Assembly: GCA_026398575.1 (NCBI GenBank)
Contig: JAPLSP010000378.1
Location: 1 to 14,419 of the forward strand
Source: Candidatus Sumerlaeota bacterium
Lineage (GTDB): Bacteria; Sumerlaeota; Sumerlaeia; JADFCT01
DNA length: 14,419 bases
Direction of reading: 5' to 3'
Below, piece after piece: positions 8,301 to 14,352 of the stretch (position 1 is the first letter of the stretch; each line of letters begins with the position of its first letter). A program made the position numbers and the translations under genes. The notes beneath the pieces are model-generated. The model was not told the DNA's origin. It was given only the letters and a program-made list of their open reading frames with translations, and searched no databases.

Positions 8301-8426
8301 TTGGGTAAGTTTTGCCGCTCGCGTTTCAGGTTCACGCCCTATTTCATCGGCCAAGCCGTGCAGCAAAAGCCAGGAAGTTGAGAAGCAAAGGAGCGCTACC
8401 ATTCTGATAATCTGCCTGTTATGCAT
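5361..8426 (-). CDS. Secreted discoidin-like / beta-propeller / diheme protein related to hydrazine synthase alpha subunit
   Basis: A protein of 1021 residues. I preferred the ATG at 8426 to the one at 8450 because AGGA precedes it at about 9 bases. A signal peptide follows (MHNRQIIRMVALLCFSTSWL, then LLHGLADE). In order: a discoidin (F5/8 C)-like domain (about 50-235, with KPWWQVDLG and YFHLDEVEIY), an Ala-rich helical linker (about 255-330), a PD40/TolB-like propeller (about 375-680, with units such as PDLSYDGRKILFA and YEMNLDGSGRRQVT), and a hydrazine synthase alpha-like middle and end region. Two CXXCH heme sites are present: CVGCH (C853-H857) and CVSCH (C905-H909). It is likely exported and redox-active, perhaps binding a surface or carbohydrate. 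Related proteins are common in planctomycetes and allies that do not make hydrazine, so I do not infer anammox. Residues 147-176 are a KDx-repeat insertion in the discoidin-like domain. A TATAAA (8457-8452) may be its -10 box. Confidence 0.8.
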   Translation of the reverse strand: MHNRQIIRMVALLCFSTSWLLLHGLADEIGREPETRAAKLTQTQIESDWLRQNELREGEAAAAASGASRNARDGKGVKLEEDARGGVDGVIDGKWGFHTENEDKPWWQVDLGEVKSLEKIVLYNRCDAPAMAGRNSRIMVLVSEGEKDGKDGKDRKDSKDRKEGENLKESKDSRDNKAAGEFKQAYQNEGVVFGGFGDKKPLVAALGGVKARFVRLQLPGRSYFHLDEVEIYAVGETRNIALGKPATQSSVSQWSVAHSAAAPASAGAAAAASSTPRKYATAKAIERGIRLADNLRQAGTQVDREAQALRQAEDRLKKMAANAPDEEQRALYFEARGAARSMALKNPLLDFDSILFVKSAPSLFPHMSDQFYGWWSRPGGGVFILENFKSDHPTLRHLTKDMPDGNFLRPDLSYDGRKILFAACKYYPEVANIKDKATKANLPEDAFYHIYEMNLDGSGRRQVTRGRYDDFDARYLPSGEIVFLSTRKGVFIQCDRANSEATRGGDLPDSYVRCGGDNYRPVPVFTMHVMDANGENMRPLSAFENFEWTPAVANDGRILFTRWDYIDRFNGHFFSLWSANQDGTNAQLVYKNYTIRPQVACEAQSIPNSSKVIFTASAHHSILGGSLVMLDRMRGTEAAEPITRLTPEVPFPETEKNVDSYYANPWPLSEEHYLVAWSDRHLPPHCRVDDTERNPTNAAGIYLYDAFGNLNLLYRDPAISCGNPIPVRPRQKPMARASTIAWEGAGATSEGCFLVQDVYQGLPETARGTIKWLRVVGVPPKVQPHMNKPNLGVSSEDPGKFLLGLAPVESDGSAFFRVPSGVSILFQSVDENKQAVQTMRSLTYVWPGQTLGCVGCHETREAAPPPLAKAPQAARRAPSKLIPGPEGSWPLRYDQLVQPILDKNCVSCHKPGGREANAARFDLSTAAKSYDALINWSNKDLRLLTFERDRSIAGDCPARKSKLWAKIAEMERKGAFTLDAAARDRLSTWMDLYAQRQGHFSDEQERQLQDFKQRLAAMLED
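7899..7988 (-). repeat. Ten in-frame 9-base units (KDx tripeptides) inside the discoidin-like domain
   Basis: Read on the coding strand, ten consecutive 9-base units (AAGGACGGC twice, AAGGACCGC, AAGGACAGC, AAAGACCGC and decaying copies) encode KDG KDG KDR KDS KDR KEG ENL KES KDS RDN (residues 147-176). They fall where discoidin domains of this type normally have a short loop, between IMVLVSEGE and EFKQAYQNEG. The unit matches the intergenic 9-base family at 777-931 in both period and sequence. Confidence 0.85.
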
Positions 8427-8461
8427 TGAGTTTTTTCCTAAATCTCGCATATTTATACAAG

Positions 8462-9136
8462 TTAGCAGTTCAATCCAGTCTGAAGATTTTCAGTAAATCG
8501 TCTCGCCTCGCCGCAAGCTAGCGCCTTGCCCCAATTCTCAGTAATTCGAGGCGATTCAGCTTCATAGTTTTCAACTACCTTATCGTATTTATTGCCCTTT
8601 TTCCGTACAAGCTTTTCACGCTTTCCAATTAAGAGCGATTCTGGCTTTTTTCGACATTCAATTGAAGAAATATATTTATGATTAGGATAAAGCGCTGTGA
8701 AAACCCAAGCCTCGGTATTCTTCGAAGGAATACATAATATGATTCTCTTTGGCATATCACTCTCGCCCGCCCATTGAAGAATCACTTCACAAAGAGCATC
8801 CACGGTGTCGGATGCAAGGGGACATTTCTTCTCACACTCAATTTCTCTTTCACCTGCTACCTCAGCATCCACGTGTATCACCAGAATTTCTGGTAGAAGC
8901 ATCGCTGAGCTTTGCGAGACGCATCCACTTTCGGCTTTCATAGATTCGCACCATGCCCTTACACCCTTCCATCCACCCCCAAAAACTCCAACGCTTCCTG
9001 CATAGCGAGAGGTCTCGGGTTGAATCTGCGTAGGAATAAAGTCCCGCTCCTTCAATACATACCGCAAAACAGACTTGATCACAATGAAGTCCGTCGGGCC
9101 TTCGCATACCACATTAATGCGACGTGGATCAGACAT
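8462..9136 (-). CDS. TOPRIM-like small protein, partner of the AAA ATPase (candidate defence effector)
   Basis: A protein of 224 residues with no signal peptide or membrane segment. The N-terminus INVVCEGPTDFIVIKSVL has the strand-Glu-Gly-helix look of the first TOPRIM motif (E12). ILVIHVDAEVAGE (D90, E92) could supply the second acidic motif, although a strict DxD is replaced by DxE. A central GGGWKGVRAW (53-62), PSKNTEAWV (137-145), the basic KLVRKKGNKYDKV (175-187) and a late ITENW-ARRF pattern are conserved-looking features reminiscent of DUF4276- and RloB-like proteins. If TOPRIM, it would be a metal-dependent nuclease. Its ATG lies inside the end of the ATPase gene (8-base overlap ATGTCTGA), with GGAGG about 11 bases upstream, so translation is probably coupled. 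Codon use is visibly more AT-rich than in pnp or the his genes. The assignment rests on motifs, not on a search. Confidence 0.6.
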   Translation of the reverse strand: MSDPRRINVVCEGPTDFIVIKSVLRYVLKERDFIPTQIQPETSRYAGSVGVFGGGWKGVRAWCESMKAESGCVSQSSAMLLPEILVIHVDAEVAGEREIECEKKCPLASDTVDALCEVILQWAGESDMPKRIILCIPSKNTEAWVFTALYPNHKYISSIECRKKPESLLIGKREKLVRKKGNKYDKVVENYEAESPRITENWGKALACGEARRFTENLQTGLNC

Positions 9137-10295
9137 TATTAGGTACGCCTCCCAGATGTCCTAGCACCCAGAGCCTCGATAAAGTCCAACCCTTCGCCGC
9201 TTTTTTTATCAGATTATCTGTAATTTTAACCCGCTGGATAATCGTTCTCCCTTTATCGCTCCTATCTACTGTAAATAAGCGAACACGATCATCCTGCAAG
9301 GGAAGCCCATCGAGAATGAGCGGATTGTGAGACGTCAACAGCACTTGGGGAAATTCCCGGTCTAATATCCAGCGACATAAGCATTCCGCCAATTGACGAA
9401 CAAGACGAGGATTTAGCCCATGGTCAAAATTATCAATAGCCAGAAAACGCGGTGTCATTTTATGGAAGGCCAGTATCGCTGCGAATAAAATATACAGTGC
9501 GCCTTCACTCGCATCATAGCCAGTCATGATATTATTCTTTTCATTCATATAGCGGTCTTTAAAGCGAATAATTTTCTTTGTAGCTGCCACGGAAGGAGAT
9601 AACTGGGCACTCGCAGCAGGCGCAACTCCAAATGACACGGCCCAATCTATCATCCTATATACTTCACGAATATTATCGCCTCGCATCGCCCAAAAAACTT
9701 TCATTGCTTCGGGCAAACCTCCTCCGGAAAGCCCAACAGGCTCGCGTGGCTGCGAGTCAGTGACAAGACCACGCAGGATAGGAGTATTGGGCGTATAGAT
9801 AGAGTAATTTCGCAAATCATTGAGCAGAATAGCTGCAGGATTATTTTTCGCAAGATCTACTATTTTTAAAGCTGCAAAGCCTTGCTCTGGATTAAGCTTG
9901 TCTTTGCTATAATCAGATCTGTCGAATATCAGTTTGCCATTTCCAATCCACTTTTCAGCATGATAACGCCAAGAAGCGCTTGGCTGCCTAATGGGATTGA
10001 ATAATCCAACTTCATACTTTGCATCCTGCGATTTCGCGCTAAAGCGAATTTCTGGTTGCAGGCGGGTATTCCGAAATGACGCTTTATAGATTTTAGGAAC
10101 GCCAGGCCGCACGCCACGGCGCAAAAGCGATTCATCATCCACTCGACCGCTGGCAGCCGATGCCAAAACTCCAACTGCTTCTAGGAAATTGCTCTTCCCG
10201 CTTCCATTTGCTCCAATAAAAACATTGATTTGTCCGAGTTCAACTTCGACAGATTCCAGTGATTTGAAAGATTTTACGATTATCGTTTTTATCAT
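9129..10295 (-). CDS. AAA/SMC-like ATPase (AAA_21 / OLD-type), candidate defence sensor
   Basis: A 388-residue ABC-class ATPase of the kind that starts with FKSL and a nucleotide-binding loop. Walker A is GANGSGKS (28-35). A signature-like segment is DASEGALYILFAAIL (261-275). Walker B is PRFLAIDNFDHGLNP (282-296), and the switch histidine is in LLTSHNPLILDGL (H323). The residue after the Walker B Asp288 is Asn289 where most relatives have Glu; I believe a subfamily with AIDN at this site exists, so this need not mean inactivity. There is no long coiled-coil arm. The start has AGGA 9 bases upstream, and its ATG overlaps the stop of a 29-codon stub (ATGA). It is followed with an 8-base overlap by the TOPRIM-like gene, as in PARIS, RloAB or AbiL type pairs. 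Its base composition is lower in GC than the flanks, suggesting acquisition. Confidence 0.85.
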   Translation of the reverse strand: MIKTIIVKSFKSLESVEVELGQINVFIGANGSGKSNFLEAVGVLASAASGRVDDESLLRRGVRPGVPKIYKASFRNTRLQPEIRFSAKSQDAKYEVGLFNPIRQPSASWRYHAEKWIGNGKLIFDRSDYSKDKLNPEQGFAALKIVDLAKNNPAAILLNDLRNYSIYTPNTPILRGLVTDSQPREPVGLSGGGLPEAMKVFWAMRGDNIREVYRMIDWAVSFGVAPAASAQLSPSVAATKKIIRFKDRYMNEKNNIMTGYDASEGALYILFAAILAFHKMTPRFLAIDNFDHGLNPRLVRQLAECLCRWILDREFPQVLLTSHNPLILDGLPLQDDRVRLFTVDRSDKGRTIIQRVKITDNLIKKAAKGWTLSRLWVLGHLGGVPNNV

Positions 10296-10381
10296 TGAAG
10301 GTGGTCCTTTCCTTGGCCGGCATTCATAAATAATTGCCGCCCCGCGTCACAGACGGCGATTTTCCTGGTCGCCTCAATCAT
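10292..10381 (-). pseudogene. Truncated PIN-type (DUF3368/VapC-like) toxin stub, 29 codons
   Basis: An ATG at 10381 overlaps the antitoxin stop by 8 bases (ATGATTGA), the usual arrangement for a toxin following its antitoxin. The first 14 residues, MIEATRKIAVCDAG, look like the start of DUF3368/PIN toxins, where a strand leads into the first active-site Asp (D12 here). The similarity then stops: RQLFMNAGQGKDHLQ and a TGA at 10294-10292 follow, where a toxin would continue with a Pro-Leu-Ile run and more than 100 residues. The stub's stop overlaps the ATPase start (ATGA), so it may now act only as a coupling leader. The family call from 14 residues is tentative. Confidence 0.5.
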
Positions 10382-10572
10382 TCCCATGCAGTCCCCATTC
10401 TACATCTTCACGGACAAACTTTTCCGCCAACTGCACTTGATGAGATTCAATAAAGCGTCGCAATGATTCGGCAACTAGCGCCATCCATATCCGAAATCCA
10501 ACCATCGCGTATAAAAGCCCGCGCCTGCTGCAGAAGATTAGAGGGAATCTTCGTTTGTATAGTCTCCACCAT
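10374..10572 (-). pseudogene. Frameshifted antitoxin gene (VapB-like)
   Basis: From the ATG at 10572 (AGGAGG 8 bases upstream), the frame reads MVETIQTKIPSNLLQQARAF and on to WISDMD, then runs out of frame to a TGA at 10449-10447. The adjacent frame picks up with ALVAESLRRFIESHQVQLAE and then KFVREDVEWGLHGND, ending in a TGA at 10376-10374. Dropping one G near 10480-10484 (GGATGGCGCT) joins them into a 66-residue antitoxin whose two halves fit the familiar pattern of a short helical DNA-binding protein with an EDVEWGL tail. It is either a genuine inactivating insertion or a base-calling error. The toxin after it is truncated, which favours a decayed module. Confidence 0.7.
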
Positions 10573-10614
10573 ATCACATGCCTCCTATGAGGATTTCAAC
10601 CTGCCTATATTATA
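10573..10614 (-). promoter_or_regulatory. Candidate promoter and operator for the antitoxin remnant / ATPase / TOPRIM-like operon
   Basis: A perfect -10 box TATAAT lies at 10614-10609, about 37 bases ahead of the antitoxin ATG, with a strong AGGAGG between them. No good -35 box is found at the proper distance. The short inverted repeat CCTC-ATAG-GAGG spans the ribosome binding site and could be an operator or a translation-masking hairpin. Read-through from hisF, 79 bases upstream on the same strand, is also possible because no terminator is visible. Confidence 0.45.
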
Positions 10615-10651
10615 ATTCCGTTTAATTTTCAGCCTTACTCATACCTTAATT

Positions 10652-11431
10652 TCAATAACACATCCTAATCTTCACCCCGCGCCCGTGCAAATACTCTTTC
10701 AGCTGGCGTACCGTGTATTCGCCGTAGTGGACCATCGAGGCCACGAGGGCGGCGTCGGCGCGGCCTTCGGTCAGGACGTCGAAGAGATGTTCGGGCTTGC
10801 CCGCGCCGCCGGAGGCGATGACCGGGATGCGCACGGCACCGGCGATCATGCGCGTGAGGGTGAGTTCGTAACCGTCTTTCGTGCCGTCGGCGTCTATCGA
10901 GTTGACGACCAGTTCGCCCGCGCCGAGGCGCTCGCCTTCCTGCGCCCACCACAGCGCGTCCAGCCCCATCGGCGTGCGGCCGCCGTTGATGACGATTTCA
11001 TAACCTGAAGGGATTTCCTCGCTCTTCGCGACGCGCCGCACGTCCATCGAGAGGATGGCGCATTGGGCGCCGAACGCCACCGATAGCTCATGGATCAGTT
11101 GCGGATTTTTCACGGCGGCGCTGTTGACGTTGACTTTTTCGGCGCCCGCCAGCAGGACGCGCCGCCCGTCTTCGGCCGAGCGGATTCCGCCGCCGACCGA
11201 AAAGGGAATGAAGACCTGCGCCGCGACTTTCGATACGACATCAATCATGATATCGCGCTTGTCGCTGGAGGCCGTGATGTCGTAGAGGACCAGTTCATCC
11301 AAGCCGCCCTCATAGTACTTCCGCGCCTGGACGACCGGATCGCCGATGTCTTTGGTGTCCACAAATTTGACGCTCTTGGCCAGTTTGCCGTCGCGCACGT
11401 CCAGGCAGGCGATGACGCGTTTGCTCAGCAT
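10652..11431 (-). CDS. hisF: Imidazole glycerol phosphate synthase, cyclase subunit
   Basis: A (beta/alpha)8-barrel subunit of 259 residues that uses ammonia from HisH to convert PRFAR into imidazole glycerol phosphate and AICAR in histidine synthesis. Both catalytic aspartates are at the textbook positions: D11 in IACLDVRDG and D130 in ILSMDVRR. K19 is also kept. Phosphate-binding loops are visible ([23 protein letters not shown]). The wording [18 protein letters not shown] differs from the common IIPCLDVKDGRVVKGVNF type and matches a second HisF lineage I know from delta-proteobacteria-like and other phyla. The ATG at 11431 lies inside hisH (7-base overlap), so the two subunits are translationally coupled. 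The remaining his genes are not in the window. Identification is certain. Confidence 0.97.
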   Translation of the reverse strand: MLSKRVIACLDVRDGKLAKSVKFVDTKDIGDPVVQARKYYEGGLDELVLYDITASSDKRDIMIDVVSKVAAQVFIPFSVGGGIRSAEDGRRVLLAGAEKVNVNSAAVKNPQLIHELSVAFGAQCAILSMDVRRVAKSEEIPSGYEIVINGGRTPMGLDALWWAQEGERLGAGELVVNSIDADGTKDGYELTLTRMIAGAVRIPVIASGGAGKPEHLFDVLTEGRADAALVASMVHYGEYTVRQLKEYLHGRGVKIRMCY

Positions 11432-12045
11432 GATTCGCCCTCCCAGCGCGTGAAGCGCTCCAGAATCTGCAAGCCTGCCGGCCCGCTTTTTTCGGGGTGG
11501 AACTGCGTGACGAAGAGATTGCGCCGTCCCGCCGCGCAGGCGAAGACGGTCTCATATTCCGTCACGGCCACGATGTCCGCCGCGTCTGCGGGCGCCGGAT
11601 AGTAGGAATGCACGAAATAAAATTCATCCTGCGGACGGACGTGTTCGAGCAGCGGGTGCGGGCGCTGGACGCGGATGCCATTCCATCCCATGTGCGGGAC
11701 TTTGAGGGCGGGATCATTCAGCCGGAAGCGCTTCACCCGGCCTTTGAGAAGGCCCAGACACTGCGTATCGTCTTCTTCCGAATAGTCAAAACTGACCTGC
11801 ATGCCGATGCAGATGCCCAGGATCGGCGTTCCTTTGGCGAAGGCCTGTTTCAAGGCTTCATCCAGACCGCGCCGCTTCAGCGTTTCCATCGAGCTGCCCG
11901 CCCGCCCCACCCCGGGGAAAATAATCCGCTGCGCCCGGGCGATTTTATCGGCGTCGGGCGTGATGCGCGACTCAATCCCCAGATGATCCAGTGCCCGCCG
12001 GACGCTGGTCAGGTTGCCTGCCTCATAATCCACAATCTCGATCAC
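11425..12045 (-). CDS. hisH: Imidazole glycerol phosphate synthase, glutamine amidotransferase subunit
   Basis: A class I glutamine amidotransferase of 206 residues that feeds ammonia to HisF. The catalytic triad is complete: Cys79 in GICIGMQ, and His182 and Glu184 in [10 protein letters not shown]. The FPGVG oxyanion-strand motif (43-47) and the HisH-specific VPHMGWN (116-121 region) and YFVHSYY (142-148) are present. The length is normal. Its ATG overlaps the lgt stop by 4 bases (ATGA), and its 3' end overlaps hisF by 7 bases, giving a three-gene minus-strand operon lgt-hisH-hisF. Identification is certain. Confidence 0.97.
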   Translation of the reverse strand: MIEIVDYEAGNLTSVRRALDHLGIESRITPDADKIARAQRIIFPGVGRAGSSMETLKRRGLDEALKQAFAKGTPILGICIGMQVSFDYSEEDDTQCLGLLKGRVKRFRLNDPALKVPHMGWNGIRVQRPHPLLEHVRPQDEFYFVHSYYPAPADAADIVAVTEYETVFACAAGRRNLFVTQFHPEKSGPAGLQILERFTRWEGESC

Positions 12046-13172
12046 GGCTCGACCCCTTCTTTCTTCGCGCCCGGACCGGATTTCCTTGGGCCCGATTTTT
12101 TGCGTTTGCGGCCATGGGCTTGAGGCGTCGCGGCGGAAGGTGGTTCGCCGGCATTTGATCCCTCGACCGAGGCCGCCTCGGGCGCGGGAGATTGATTCGG
12201 GATTTCTTGGGTCTTAGCCGGCGACGCCGGAGCCGAATCGGCCGCCGTGGCCGCTGGCGTCGGCGTTGCTTTTCTGGATGCCCGGGCCGAACCATCCCCG
12301 CTTTTCCTCTTCTTTGTTTCCGATCCTGTCGCAGGCGCCAGAGCATATTGCTTCAAGCTGGCCCAGAAAATCCCCGCCGCGGCCGCGCATCCGAGCGAAA
12401 GCCACTGCGAGGTTGAGAGCCCGTAAAAGACGCCGCGATCGGTGTCCCCGCGCATGAACTCAACCAGGAAACGCAAGGCCGCATACGCGATGAGATAGCC
12501 GCAGAAGACGTGCCCTTCAAACTTCCGGCGCCGCCACAGCCAGATCAAAAACAAAAAGATGATGAGATTGCCGCCGGATTCGATCAACTGCGTCGGCCAG
12601 CAAGGCAATGAAGCGGTAGCCGTTGTCGGGAGCAAATGGCTTTCGATTTGATCGTAAAGCGCCGGAGGAGGCGGCATGGGCGTCAGGCTGGCGCCGGCGT
12701 CGGGCAGATGATACACCGCGCCCAGCCACTCGAATCCATGCGTCACAGGCGCGCCATAGCAGCATCCGGCGCACAAGCATCCGAGCCGTCCGAGGACGTG
12801 GCCAAACGCCACGGAAGGCGCCATGACATCCGCCACCGTGAAAAAATTCTGCCCCCGGCGCCGGATCACCCAGAGGGTTACGATCATGGCCAGGATCAGC
12901 CCTCCGAGAAACGAGAATCCGGAGCGGTCGAAGATCAAGGCCCACGGCTGCTGGATAAAGGCGTCCCAGTGCGTCAGAATATAAGTGATTCTGCCTCCGG
13001 CGAATCCCGCAAGCGTTGCGAAAAAGGCGGTATCGAGAATCACTTCGTCCGGAACGGAAACTTGCCTTGCGCGCCAGACCGCCAGCGCCACGCCGGTCAA
13101 AAGCGCCATCGCTAGCAGCACGCCATAAGGGCTGATCGGAAAGCCAAAGATATGAAAGAGAACTGGATACAT
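12042..13172 (-). CDS. lgt: Prolipoprotein diacylglyceryl transferase with long lysine-rich C-terminal tail
   Basis: An inner-membrane enzyme that moves a diacylglyceryl group from phosphatidylglycerol to the lipobox cysteine of prolipoproteins, the first step of lipoprotein maturation. The catalytic region has about seven hydrophobic segments and the family hallmarks: GHVLGRLGCLCAGCCYG (124-140; the equivalent of the Lgt signature), PTQLIE (193-198) and RFLVEFMRGD (234-243). The start MYPVLFHIFGFPISPYG is typical, although no strong ribosome binding site precedes the ATG. Residues 278-376 form an extra hydrophilic tail of about 100 residues rich in Lys, Pro, Ala and Ser, ending in KKSGPRKSGPGAKKE, probably disordered and cytosolic. 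Typical Lgt is 250-300 residues. It overlaps hisH by 4 bases and heads that operon. Confidence 0.95.
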   Translation of the reverse strand: MYPVLFHIFGFPISPYGVLLAMALLTGVALAVWRARQVSVPDEVILDTAFFATLAGFAGGRITYILTHWDAFIQQPWALIFDRSGFSFLGGLILAMIVTLWVIRRRGQNFFTVADVMAPSVAFGHVLGRLGCLCAGCCYGAPVTHGFEWLGAVYHLPDAGASLTPMPPPPALYDQIESHLLPTTATASLPCWPTQLIESGGNLIIFLFLIWLWRRRKFEGHVFCGYLIAYAALRFLVEFMRGDTDRGVFYGLSTSQWLSLGCAAAAGIFWASLKQYALAPATGSETKKRKSGDGSARASRKATPTPAATAADSAPASPAKTQEIPNQSPAPEAASVEGSNAGEPPSAATPQAHGRKRKKSGPRKSGPGAKKEGVEP

Positions 13173-13208
13173 GGAATATCAATCTAGGTGGGGAATGAAA
13201 ATATTAAC

Positions 13209-13425
13209 AATGTAAAATGAAAAATGAGAAATGAGAAATGAGCAATGAAAAGCAGGCAGATTTTTTGAGAGAGACAAGGTACCGCAATGAGAAGCAGGCG
13301 GATGTTTTTGAGAGAGACAAGAGACCGAAATGAAAAGCAGGCGGATATTTTTGAGAGAGATGAGAAACCGTTATGGAGCTCTCGCTGATCTTTCATTTCT
13401 CATTTCTCATTTTACATTTTACATT
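13209..13425. repeat. Near-perfect inverted arms enclosing three 42-43-base tandem repeats
   Basis: Left arm 13209-13241 and right arm 13393-13425 are complementary over about 33 bases, with one or two mismatches. Both are built from 7-base ATGAGAA / ATGTAAA units. A further partial copy of the right arm follows at 13441-13467. Between the arms sit three direct tandem units, 13244-13285, 13286-13328 and 13329-13370. They share AATGARAAGCAGGC, then a T-run, TTTGAGAGAGA and a closing ACCG. The element fills the gap upstream of lgt. Short frames across it only translate the repeat. Confidence 0.85.
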
Positions 13426-13465
13426 ATGCCTTTCTCGTTTTTCATTTCTCATTTTACATTTCTCA

Positions 13466-14215
13466 TTATAAGGTCATCAAGCCTCCATGCCGCGTCCACT
13501 TGCGGCCGTCAAAGCGGCTGCAATGGTTGCACAGCAGGGTTTCGACCGCCAGGACCGTGGCGAATTGATGGTCGCGTTGAATAATGACTTCATCGCCTTC
13601 CGTGAGATCAATCAGACGAGGATCGTTGTCGGCGCCCATCGCTGCCGGACCGCGCGTAATGAGGATGCGCACATTCTCGTTTTCACTCAGGACAATGTGA
13701 TCCACCGGTTCCGTCGAATTATTGAACGCCAGACCGATCCCCGTCCGGATGGTTCCGTGCGTTATCGTGCGATAATAGGCGCTGCTGCCGAAGGGCGTGG
13801 TGGCGATCAGGCCGTCGCCGACAAGTTCCTCGGAATACAGCTCGCCGCCGATCCACACCTTGTATCGCACGGCGGAGAGCATGTTGGTATTGCGAATCAC
13901 GATATCGTTGATGCCCGTCCGCCGGCCATAGCGCGTGTCGGCGCGAAGTTTGACGATCTCGGTCCGTTTCAGCCGTCCGGCGGCCAGCTGCGCCAATATA
14001 TGCTCCGTCGCGTGCTGATCGCATTTCACGCATTCGCTGTCGAGACGCAGGGCCAGTTTGGGAACGCCGGGATAGTCGCGTTCCGCTCCCAGCAGCGCGC
14101 CGTCGCCCCCATGCGAAATAATAACGTCCGGATATTCGGCGTCCAGTTTCAGCCCGATGGCTTGGGCCTTGAGAGCAACCTCTTCGGTTTTGCGGCCTAC
14201 GATTTGTATGCGCAT
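13466..14215 (-). CDS. NAD kinase family protein
   Basis: Probably phosphorylates NAD to NADP. The protein is 249 residues from the ATG at 14215; an in-frame GTG at 14224 would add three. Neither start has a strong ribosome binding site; GAG lies about 9 bases before the ATG. Family motifs are present: ISHGGDGALLG (GGDG at 36-39), the NDIVIRN segment (103-109) in place of the usual NE/ND motif, and the conserved core GDGLIATTPFGSSAYY (133-148). This core reads PFGSSAYY where most NAD kinases have PTGSTAYS. The length is at the short end for the family. Three cysteines near the C-terminus and middle (CVKC, CNHC) are notable. It stands alone on the minus strand between the lgt-side repeat block and the terminal CCAATnn repeat. 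Confidence 0.85.
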   Translation of the reverse strand: MRIQIVGRKTEEVALKAQAIGLKLDAEYPDVIISHGGDGALLGAERDYPGVPKLALRLDSECVKCDQHATEHILAQLAAGRLKRTEIVKLRADTRYGRRTGINDIVIRNTNMLSAVRYKVWIGGELYSEELVGDGLIATTPFGSSAYYRTITHGTIRTGIGLAFNNSTEPVDHIVLSENENVRILITRGPAAMGADNDPRLIDLTEGDEVIIQRDHQFATVLAVETLLCNHCSRFDGRKWTRHGGLMTL

Positions 14216-14352
14216 GGGAGTCACTCAAAACTGCAAGCATTCGCCGTTCCAACGTCATTTTTTGCGCAAGCCCCACCACAGTCGCGGCGTCATCGTTGGC
14301 GGATAACGGGCGGGAATCAAGGCAAAAGGAAGGCGGGGAGCTTTTGAACCGC

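Noticed and set aside
6711..8381. Plus-strand open frame of 556 codons
   Set aside because: It is antisense to the diheme propeller protein, which has clear domains, a signal peptide and heme sites; the plus frame shows none.
5361..8426. Evidence for anammox metabolism
   Set aside because: Only the alpha-like propeller architecture is shared; such proteins occur widely in non-anammox bacteria and no other anammox gene is present.
13184..13396. Minus-strand frame of 70 codons rich in Phe, Leu and Ser
   Set aside because: It is a translation of the tandem and inverted repeats upstream of lgt.
13209..13467. Possible CRISPR array
   Set aside because: The three 42-43-base units are contiguous tandem copies without unique spacers, and no cas gene is nearby.
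13487..14347. Plus-strand open frame of 286 codons
   Set aside because: It is antisense to the NAD kinase family gene, which carries GGDG and the conserved GDGLIATTP core.
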